Shown here piece by piece: positions 1 to 5,082 of a DNA stretch of 7,133 nt. The stretch lies in the NCBI GenBank assembly GCA_003162235.1, contig PMMN01000060.1, positions 20,939-28,071 of the forward strand. Reading direction: 5' to 3'. Below the pieces are notes generated by a model that was not told where the DNA came from, made no database searches, and saw only the letters and a program-made list of their open reading frames with translations. A program made the translations under genes and the position numbers. The stretch is from Actinomycetota bacterium (GTDB taxonomy: Bacteria > Actinomycetota > Thermoleophilia > Gaiellales > Gaiellaceae). Positions within the stretch are counted from its first letter, which is position 1, and every line of letters starts with the position of its first letter.

Positions 1-116
1 AGAGCGACGTTGGTGGCGAAGTCACCGTGCTTGGGGTCGCTCGGTCGTTCCAGCTCGACGGCAGCCCCAGCCGCGCCGGCAAGCTCGCCGGCCAGGCGCT
101 CGAGTGCCAGGCTCAT
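1..116 (-). CDS. argS: Arginyl-tRNA synthetase, N-terminal fragment (cut by window edge)
   Basis: Only the first 38 codons (plus two bases) of this gene are present; the rest lies left of the window. The ATG is at 116-114. The peptide begins MSLALERLAGELAG and then carries LERPSDPKHGDFATNVA (residues 22-38). A 'P-x-DP-x-HGDFATN-A' stretch near residue 30 is characteristic of the N-terminal add-1 (Arg_tRNA_synt_N) domain of class I arginyl-tRNA synthetases, which helps recognise the D-loop of tRNA-Arg. The full enzyme charges tRNA-Arg with arginine in the cytoplasm, using ATP. The HIGH-type and KMSK-type motifs would lie outside the window. The start codon overlaps the stop of the upstream channel gene (ATGA), which suggests translational coupling. 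The identification rests on one short but distinctive motif. Confidence 0.85.
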   Translation of the reverse strand, partial: MSLALERLAGELAGAAGAAVELERPSDPKHGDFATNVA

Positions 117-1144
117 CGCTTTTCCCGCCCGCCGGCGACAGGAGTGAAGAGCTCTTCGAGGGCGCGCAACTCGGCGGCCTTGCCGACGCCGATGATGATG
201 TCGCCCACATCCAGACGGAGCGAGGACGACGGGGCGGTGTCGAAGCTGCCGTCGGCCTTACGCACGGCGATGATCATCGCGCCGGTCACTTCGCGCACGC
301 GCAGCTCCCCGATCGTCTCGCCCGCGTGTAGGCAGCCCTCAGTAACGACGATCTCTTCGAACCGCATCTCGTCGGAACCGGTGGTCGCGGCCACGTCGAG
401 ATAGGCGGCGACCTGAGGTTTCAGCACCAGCTTGGCCATCTCGCGACCGGCGGACGAGTAGGGCTGGACGATGCGGTCGGCGCCGGCCAGGCGCAGCTTC
501 TTGGCGGCGTCGTCGTCGGAGGCGCGCGCCACGATCAGGATGTCTGGACGGGCCGCTCGAGCGGAGAGGGTGATGTAGAGGTTGTCGGCGTCGGAGTCGG
601 CCGAGGCCACGAGCCCGCGCGCGCGCTCGATTCCGGCCGCGTACAGATTGGCGTCCTCGGTGCCTGACCCCTCGACGACGATGTCGCCGTTTTTACTTGC
701 CGCCTCCAGAGCGTCCTCGTGAAAGTCGACCACGATGTAGGGCTCGTTCGACTCACGGAACTCCCGCCCGGCACGGCGGCCGACGCGGCCGTAACCGCAG
801 ATGATGAAGTGGTTGCGCGTTCTTTCGATCGTCAAGCGTCTCCTCCGCTCCTGCCAGGCTCCGGTGACCAGACCGCGGGCGATCGCCTCGGCGATGGCGC
901 CCGCAACGTAGAGGAAGATTGCCACGCCGAAGAGCAGGATGACGATGGTGAACACCTGCGCACCCTCCGAAGTGGGCTTGGAGTCGAGCCCGGTGAGGGA
1001 GACCGAGACGACGGCGCGGTAGAACGACGGTATCCATTCCTCGCCGAAGGAGTGAAAACCGACGGTGCCGATCCCGATCACGCCGAGCAAGGCCAGAAAG
1101 GCCAGAACGAAGCGGCGAACGCCGATACTGCGAAGACCCTTCAT
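113..1144 (-). CDS. K+ channel-like protein: two-TM pore plus RCK (TrkA-N/TrkA-C) domains
   Basis: A 343-residue membrane protein. Residues about 12-30 form the first hydrophobic helix. Residues about 37-60 are the pore-helix/filter region, and residues about 62-90 form the second helix (FTIVILLFGVAIFLYVAGAI). A basic linker (QERRRR, 98-103) leads to a Rossmann-type RCK domain with GYGRVG at 117-122 and Asp140 at the end of the second strand, the usual NAD/ligand-binding layout of TrkA-N. A TrkA-C-like domain fills roughly the last 80 residues. This is the MthK/Kch-like architecture, with a tetrameric pore in the membrane gated by a cytosolic ring that binds nucleotide or ions. The filter is odd: SLTGLDS (49-55) replaces the usual TVGYGD, so K+ selectivity is not assured. 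I chose the ATG at 1144 because an in-frame TTG at 1240 would add 32 non-hydrophobic residues and run into the divergent gene. No clear Shine-Dalgarno precedes this ATG, so a leaderless or near-leaderless mRNA is possible. Its stop overlaps argS by 4 nt. Confidence 0.85.
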   Translation of the reverse strand: MKGLRSIGVRRFVLAFLALLGVIGIGTVGFHSFGEEWIPSFYRAVVSVSLTGLDSKPTSEGAQVFTIVILLFGVAIFLYVAGAIAEAIARGLVTGAWQERRRRLTIERTRNHFIICGYGRVGRRAGREFRESNEPYIVVDFHEDALEAASKNGDIVVEGSGTEDANLYAAGIERARGLVASADSDADNLYITLSARAARPDILIVARASDDDAAKKLRLAGADRIVQPYSSAGREMAKLVLKPQVAAYLDVAATTGSDEMRFEEIVVTEGCLHAGETIGELRVREVTGAMIIAVRKADGSFDTAPSSSLRLDVGDIIIGVGKAAELRALEELFTPVAGGREKR

Positions 1145-1167
1145 CGTCTGAGCTGTATCGTAGAGGT
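1145..1167. promoter_or_regulatory. 23-bp divergent intergenic gap with candidate opposed -10 elements
   Basis: The start codons of the channel gene (minus, 1144) and the DUF3467 gene (plus, 1168) are only 23 bp apart. A minus-strand hexamer TACGAT (1162-1157) and a plus-strand hexamer TATCGT (1156-1161) each match the sigma-A -10 consensus at four and three positions respectively, and each would give a 5' leader of only a few bases. I found no good -35 match at 17-18 bp for either; any such element would lie inside the opposite gene. Neither start has a normally spaced Shine-Dalgarno: AGAGG (1162-1166) is one base from the plus-strand ATG. Leaderless transcription in both directions would fit, but this is inference. 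Confidence 0.3.
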
Positions 1168-1464
1168 ATGGAAGACGACGGCTCCGAAAGACACCTGAAC
1201 ATCCATCTCGACCCGGCGCTGCTTGGCGGCGTCTACGCAAACTTCGCCAACGTCAGCTTCTCCGACTACGAGTTCACGATCACCTTCGCCCGCATCGATC
1301 ACGAGGTCGAACAGGGTGACGTTCCCGGCGTGGTGGTCTCGCGTGTGAACCTCTCCCACTCCTTCATGCGCGAGCTACTCGACGCCATGGACGACGCCTG
1401 GTCGAAGTGGACGACCACCCAGGGGATCAAGAACCTTCCCGAGACTCCGCCCGACCACCACTAG
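1168..1464 (+). CDS. DUF3467-family protein of unknown function
   Basis: A 98-residue soluble protein without a signal peptide or membrane segment. Residues about 20-83 resemble the DUF3467 pattern: a YANF-x-x-V-S motif (GVYANFANVSFSDYEF), a hydrophobic strand (TITFARIDHE), then a VVVSRVNLSHSFMRELLDAM stretch in which a strand is followed by an amphipathic helix. Family members are small (about 100 residues), scattered through bacteria and archaea, and have no assigned biochemical role that I know of. The C-terminus (NLPETPPDHH) is polar and probably disordered. The next gene, a phosphoesterase, starts 14 nt downstream and its Shine-Dalgarno overlaps this stop codon, so the two are very probably co-transcribed. 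The ATG at 1168 is the only sensible start. The family call rests on recalled pattern similarity and not on a search. Confidence 0.78.
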   Translation: MEDDGSERHLNIHLDPALLGGVYANFANVSFSDYEFTITFARIDHEVEQGDVPGVVVSRVNLSHSFMRELLDAMDDAWSKWTTTQGIKNLPETPPDHH

Positions 1465-1470
1465 GAGAGG
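1463..1470 (+). promoter_or_regulatory. Shine-Dalgarno of the metallophosphoesterase gene
   Basis: AGGAGAGG overlaps the last two bases of the DUF3467 stop codon and sits 8 nt before the ATG at 1479. It settles that start over an in-frame upstream ATG at 1407, which lies inside the DUF3467 gene. Confidence 0.75.
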
Positions 1471-1478
1471 GCGAAGGC

Positions 1479-2207
1479 ATGCGGGTCGCCGTCATCTCCG
1501 ACGCACACGCGAACCTGCACGCGCTCGAAGCAGTCACACAGGCAATCGAGCGCGACCGGCCAGACGAGATCTGGAACCTCGGCGACACCATCGGCTACGG
1601 CCCGCGCCCGAACGAATGCTGTGACCTGATTGAGCCGCTGGCCGCGATCTCACTGGTCGGTAACCACGACCTCGCCGCCATCGGCCAACTTCCGCTCGGC
1701 GACTTCACGCCTGCTGCCGGCACCGCCGTGACCTGGACGAAAGAGCACCTGAGCGAGAGCGCCCGCTCTTATCTGGCCGCGCTGGCACCAATGAGCCGCG
1801 TCTCGGGTTGCGCTCTCTTCCACGGCAGCCCGCGCGGACCGGTCTGGTCATACGTTCTCAAACCGTCTGAGATCGCCGACTCCTTCTCGCTCACCGGCGA
1901 GCCACTCTTGCTGGTGGGGCACACGCATGTCGCCATGGCCGCCTCGCTGGCGAACGAACAGCTGCTGCTCGAGCGCGCCGAGGCCGGAGCGATTGTCGAT
2001 CTGACCCGCGGCCGCTGGCTGCTCAACCCGGGCTCGGTCGGCCAGCCCAGAGACGGCGACCCGCGCGCCGCTTATCTCCTGCTCGATCTCGACGCCGGTC
2101 GCGCCGAGTTCAAACGCGTCGACTACGACGTCGAGCGCACCCAGATCGAGATCCGAAAGCTAGGGCTTCCCGAGCAGCTTGCCACCCGGCTCTCCCGCGG
2201 TCTCTGA
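1479..2207 (+). CDS. Calcineurin-like metallophosphoesterase (Metallophos_2 type)
   Basis: A 242-residue cytosolic enzyme with the full set of two-metal phosphoesterase motifs: SDAH (7-10, the D-x-H metal site), GDTIGYGP (35-42, bridging Asp36), GNHD (61-64), FHGSP (114-118) and GHTH (147-150). A LLNPGSVGQPRDGDP-like segment near residue 190, typical of YfcE/MJ0936-type proteins, supports the compact single-domain subfamily. The chemistry is hydrolysis of a phosphomonoester or phosphodiester with Mn2+, Ni2+ or Fe2+. The physiological substrate cannot be read from the sequence; cyclic nucleotides and other small phosphodiesters are known for relatives. The chosen ATG places the first metal motif at residue 8, as expected. 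The gene follows DUF3467 by 14 nt and ends 15 bp from the convergent sigma factor gene. Confidence 0.87.
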   Translation: MRVAVISDAHANLHALEAVTQAIERDRPDEIWNLGDTIGYGPRPNECCDLIEPLAAISLVGNHDLAAIGQLPLGDFTPAAGTAVTWTKEHLSESARSYLAALAPMSRVSGCALFHGSPRGPVWSYVLKPSEIADSFSLTGEPLLLVGHTHVAMAASLANEQLLLERAEAGAIVDLTRGRWLLNPGSVGQPRDGDPRAAYLLLDLDAGRAEFKRVDYDVERTQIEIRKLGLPEQLATRLSRGL

Positions 2208-2219
2208 GGCAGCAGAGGC
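2200..2219. terminator. Weak hairpin between convergent genes, possible terminator
   Basis: Around the 15-bp convergent gap, 2200-2206 can pair with 2213-2219 (seven pairs including one G-U) over the loop AGGCAG. A second GC-only stem, CGGCGGC at 2234-2240 with GCCGCCG at 2253-2259, lies just beyond, within the sigma factor's 3' coding end. Neither is followed by a run of T on either strand, so neither is a textbook intrinsic terminator. Convergent transcription here makes some termination function plausible. Confidence 0.22.
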
Positions 2220-2222
2220 GAC

Positions 2223-2807
2223 TCAGCTACGGGCGGCGGCGACCTCGCGCCGGCCGCCGAGCTCGACGCCCTGCTCCTCGAGCGCCTGCTGCACCTCGTC
2301 ACGAGCCTTGAAGATGCGCCACTTGACCGTCGCCAGCGTCACATCGAGCGTGTCGGCGATCTCGTTGTAGGAAAGCCCGGCGATGTCGCGCAGCAGCAGC
2401 GCTTCCTTGAGATCGGGGCTCAGCGCCTCGACCGTTCGCCAGAGAACGGCGATCGCCTCGCTCAACTCGATCGGCGCGTCCACGACCTCGAGCCGCGGAA
2501 CGTCGTCGATCGTCATCAGCGATCGTGGCCGTCGCTCTTCGGAGCGGAGTTCGTCGACGACACGGTTCTTCGCCACCTGGAAGAGCCAGGTGGTGAAGCG
2601 AGAACGCAGCGAATAGCTGCGCAATCCCTGGTAGACGCGCAGGAAGACATCCTGGGTCAGATCCTCGGCCAGCGTCCTGTTTCCGACCATGCGCAATACG
2701 TAGTTGAAGATGGGCGCCTCGTAAGCACGGACGATCAGAGTGAAGGCGCGTTCGTCACCACGTTGTGCCCTGCGAATGACTGCGAGATCGAGCTGTTGAA
2801 TCGCCAT
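2223..2807 (-). CDS. ECF-type sigma-70 family RNA polymerase sigma factor
   Basis: A 194-residue protein with the minimal ECF layout. Region 2 spans roughly residues 18-90, with DLTQDVFLRVY (49-59, region 2.1/2.2, core RNA polymerase contact) and FTTWLFQVAKNRVVDELR (71-88, region 2.3/2.4, -10 recognition and melting). A short linker follows with no sigma-3 domain. Region 4 covers about 122-176, with LSPDLKEALLLRDIAGLSY followed by the helix-turn-helix EIADTLDVTLATVKWRIFKA (149-168), which reads the -35 element. It directs RNA polymerase to an unknown regulon. Such factors are usually held by an anti-sigma encoded next door, but none is visible: downstream is the convergent phosphoesterase. 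The gene lies 18 nt after gpmI on the same strand, so it is probably co-transcribed with the glycolytic genes, possibly with an extra internal promoter. Start: ATG at 2807, preceded by GAGAGGA. Confidence 0.93.
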   Translation of the reverse strand: MAIQQLDLAVIRRAQRGDERAFTLIVRAYEAPIFNYVLRMVGNRTLAEDLTQDVFLRVYQGLRSYSLRSRFTTWLFQVAKNRVVDELRSEERRPRSLMTIDDVPRLEVVDAPIELSEAIAVLWRTVEALSPDLKEALLLRDIAGLSYNEIADTLDVTLATVKWRIFKARDEVQQALEEQGVELGGRREVAAARS

Positions 2808-2820
2808 CTCAGCCCGATTT

Positions 2821-2827
2821 TCCTCTC
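2821..2827 (-). promoter_or_regulatory. Probable Shine-Dalgarno of the ECF sigma factor gene
   Basis: The minus strand reads GAGAGGA here, overlapping the gpmI stop codon and lying 13 nt before the ATG at 2807. The spacing is long, so initiation may be weak or partly dependent on ribosomes finishing gpmI. Confidence 0.45.
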
Positions 2828-4349
2828 AGAGAATAAGAGTATCCCCAGTCATAGCTAAGGGTTTCCTAAGATTTAGCAGGGCGATTGCGGTCGGAATAAG
2901 GTCAGAGAGCTCGCCGTCGGAGCGGAGCTCGGCACCTGCCCTGGTCACGATCAACGGCACCGGATTGGTGGTATGGGCGGTGAACGGAGAGACGCCATCC
3001 TCGGCCAGCATCTGCTCGGCGTTGCCGTGGTCGGATGTGATCAGGCAGACGCCGCCACGGGCTTGAACGGAAGTCACGATCTCGCCCAGGCACTCATCGA
3101 CGGTCTCGACGGCCTTGATCGCGGCTGGGATCGAGCCCGTGTGGCCGACCATGTCGGCGTTGGCGAAGTTGACGACCGCGAAGCTGTACTTGCCCGTGTC
3201 GATCGCCTCGCAGAACCGTCTTGCAACCTCGGGCGCCGACATCTCCGGCTTGAAGTCGTAGCTGGGAACCTCGCGCGGCGAGGGAACGAGAATCCGGTCT
3301 TCACCCGGGAACGGCTCCTCACGGCCGCCGTTGAAGAAGTAGGTGACATGCGCGTACTTCTCGGTCTCCGCGACGTGCAGCTGCTTCAGGCCGTTCTCGG
3401 CCAGGACTTCGGCGACCGTGTCGGACACATCCTCGTCGGCGTAGGCGACGGGGCAGTCGAGCTCGTCGTCGTAGCTCATCATCGTGGTCAGGTCGTAGCC
3501 GCGCTCGAGCAGCTTGCTCGAGAGCTCGCGGGCCCGGTCAGGGCGGAAGTTGAAAAAGATGAGCGCATCCTTCTTGTCGATGCGCGGCCGGCCGCTGACG
3601 ACGATCGGCTTGATGAACTCGTCGGTGATCCCGTCGTCGTAGCTCTCCTGGACGGCGGCAACCGGATCGTCTGTCTCCTTGCCCTTACCCCCGATCAGGG
3701 CGTCGAGCGCGATCTCGATCCGGTCCCAGCGCTTGTCTCGATCCATCGCGTAGTAGCGCCCGGTGACGCTCGCAATCCGCTCCGCCGGTAACTCGGCGAG
3801 ATCCTCCACCGCCGCGTTCGGTGAGACATCGCGCCCGTCGGTGAAGGCGTCCACATACGTGCGCTCGTACACGCCCTCCTGCTCGGCCATCTCGAGCAGA
3901 GCGCGGAGGTGATCGATGTGCGAGTGGACTCCGCCGTAGGAGACTAGTCCCAGTAGGTGGACGTTCCCGCCTCGCCCGCTCGCGCGCTCGAAGGCGGCCT
4001 TTAATACCCTGTTCTCGAGCAGGGCTCCGCTCGCAACGTCGTCGTTCATGCGCTGCAGGCTCTGCTTGAGGATGCGGCCCGATCCAATCGTGAGATGTCC
4101 CACCTCTGAGTTTCCCATCTGGCCCTCGGGCAGGCCGACGGCGGCGCCGGAGCACTTGATGGTTGTGTGCGGATAGGTGGCGAAAAGGCGGTCGTAGACG
4201 GGCGTGTCAGCGAGCGAGACGGCGTTTCCGGGGCCGGGAGGCGCGTAGCCCCAGCCGTCCATGATGACCAGGGCGACGAGCGGGACCGTGGAGCCGGAGG
4301 GAGAAGTCTGAGCTCCCCCCTGCTCCGACGATTTGCTCTCTTCCGTCAT
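2826..4349 (-). CDS. gpmI: 2,3-bisphosphoglycerate-independent phosphoglycerate mutase
   Basis: A 507-residue two-domain enzyme of the alkaline-phosphatase superfamily that interconverts 3- and 2-phosphoglycerate using two Mn2+ ions and a phosphoserine intermediate. Visible sites are the metal Asp in MDGWGY (Asp31), the nucleophile Ser81 in GQMGNSEVGH, GGVHSHIDH (139-147), TDGRDVSPNAA (170-180), NADMVGHTG (397-405), DHGNAEQM (440-447) and HTTNPVPL (459-466). Length is close to the usual ~510. A polar Ser/Gly/Glu-rich extension of about 20 residues precedes the first strand; no in-frame start lies immediately before the core, so the ATG at 4349 is kept. That ATG overlaps the tpiA stop (ATGA) and has no good Shine-Dalgarno, so translation is probably coupled. 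The usual 'SDGG' before the VHSH motif reads SYGG (Tyr138). All catalytic motifs are intact, so the enzyme should be active. Confidence 0.98.
   Translation of the reverse strand: MTEESKSSEQGGAQTSPSGSTVPLVALVIMDGWGYAPPGPGNAVSLADTPVYDRLFATYPHTTIKCSGAAVGLPEGQMGNSEVGHLTIGSGRILKQSLQRMNDDVASGALLENRVLKAAFERASGRGGNVHLLGLVSYGGVHSHIDHLRALLEMAEQEGVYERTYVDAFTDGRDVSPNAAVEDLAELPAERIASVTGRYYAMDRDKRWDRIEIALDALIGGKGKETDDPVAAVQESYDDGITDEFIKPIVVSGRPRIDKKDALIFFNFRPDRARELSSKLLERGYDLTTMMSYDDELDCPVAYADEDVSDTVAEVLAENGLKQLHVAETEKYAHVTYFFNGGREEPFPGEDRILVPSPREVPSYDFKPEMSAPEVARRFCEAIDTGKYSFAVVNFANADMVGHTGSIPAAIKAVETVDECLGEIVTSVQARGGVCLITSDHGNAEQMLAEDGVSPFTAHTTNPVPLIVTRAGAELRSDGELSDLIPTAIALLNLRKPLAMTGDTLIL
2830..2866 (-). 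promoter_or_regulatory. Candidate internal promoter for the sigma factor gene, inside gpmI 3' end
   Basis: The last codons of gpmI form a conspicuous AT-richer pocket. On the minus strand, TTAGCT (2858-2853) and TATTCT (2835-2830) are separated by exactly 17 bp and match the -35 and -10 consensus at three and four positions. GGAAAC (2866-2861), resembling the GGAAC -35 core used by many ECF factors, lies just upstream, which would allow self-activation. No matching ECF -10 is obvious. This is suggestive only. Confidence 0.25.
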
Positions 4350-5071
4350 CCGGCGACTGTCTGCCGGGCCGCCTCGCAGATGCCGATGAACGACTCGACC
4401 TCGAGTGCGGCGCCGCCGACGAGCGCGCCGTCGACGTCCGGCTGGCCCATCAGCTCGCCCGCGTTGCCGGGCTTGACAGAGCCGCCATAGAGGAGGGGTA
4501 CATCGAGGAGGCCGCGGATGAAGGCGTGCGCCTCCTGGGCCTGTGCGGGCGTGGCGGTCTTGCCGGTTCCGATCGCCCAGACGGGCTCGTAAGCGACGAC
4601 GAGACGTTCGTGCGCGCCGATCTCCTTGATGATCGGGGTCATCTGCCGCTCGAGCACGGCCTCGGTCTCACCGCCGTCGCGCTCAGCTTCGAGCTCTCCG
4701 ACACAGGCGATCACCTTCAACCCCGCTTCGAGCGCGGCCTTTGCCCGTATTGCGGTCGTCTCATCGGTCTCACCGAAGTACTGGCGCCGCTCGGAGTGAC
4801 CTACGATCGCGCCGTCGACGCCGAGCTCGAGCAGCATCGCCGCCGAGACCTCGCCCGTGAAAGCGCCGCTCTCCGCCCAATGTACGTTCTGCGAGTAGAC
4901 GGCGACCCTGCTACCCGCGAGCACCTCGATCGCGCTCGTCAACGAGACGTAGGGTGGGCAGACCGCTATCTCGATCTCGGAAATGTCGCCGAGCGGCTGG
5001 CGCAGCTCGCGGCAGAAGCCGGCCGACTGCGACGGCGTCTTGAACATTTTCCAGTTACCGGCAATCAGCAT
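4346..5071 (-). CDS. tpiA: Triosephosphate isomerase
   Basis: A 241-residue TIM barrel that interconverts dihydroxyacetone phosphate and glyceraldehyde 3-phosphate. Catalytic residues are all present: Asn6 and Lys8 in AGNWKMF, His92 in IVGHSERR, and Glu162 in AYEPVWAIGTGKTATP, which includes the flexible lid loop (about 164-174). The phosphate-binding LYGGSVKP (194-201) and a final ALVGGAALE strand follow. It is about ten residues shorter than the ~250 norm because the stretch between HAFIR (182-186) and LYGGSV is compressed to about eight residues. The ATG at 5071 is supported by AGGAG six nt upstream and by the MLIAGNWKMF N-terminus typical of the family. It starts 10 nt after pgk and overlaps gpmI by 4 nt. 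Confidence 0.98.
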   Translation of the reverse strand: MLIAGNWKMFKTPSQSAGFCRELRQPLGDISEIEIAVCPPYVSLTSAIEVLAGSRVAVYSQNVHWAESGAFTGEVSAAMLLELGVDGAIVGHSERRQYFGETDETTAIRAKAALEAGLKVIACVGELEAERDGGETEAVLERQMTPIIKEIGAHERLVVAYEPVWAIGTGKTATPAQAQEAHAFIRGLLDVPLLYGGSVKPGNAGELMGQPDVDGALVGGAALEVESFIGICEAARQTVAG

Positions 5072-5077
5072 CCGCTT

Positions 5078-5082
5078 CTCCT
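5078..5082 (-). promoter_or_regulatory. Shine-Dalgarno of tpiA
   Basis: AGGAG on the minus strand lies 6 nt before the tpiA ATG and touches the last base of the pgk stop codon, linking the two genes tightly. It rules out longer in-frame starts that lie inside pgk. Confidence 0.8.

Noticed and set aside
1145..1240. In-frame extension of the channel gene to a TTG at 1240
   Set aside because: It would add 32 Arg-rich residues with no family similarity, overlap the divergent DUF3467 coding sequence, and use a weak start codon. The ATG at 1144 directly precedes the expected short cytosolic tail and first membrane helix.
1407..1478. In-frame upstream ATG for the phosphoesterase
   Set aside because: It lies within the DUF3467 gene and would put 24 unrelated residues before the SDAH motif. 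The ATG at 1479 has a well-placed AGGAGAGG.
2973..3791. 272-codon open frame on the plus strand opposite gpmI
   Set aside because: It is entirely antisense to a clear gpmI gene. Its peptide is rich in Asp, Arg, Val and Gly with no recognisable motif, as expected from the complementary strand of GC-rich codons.
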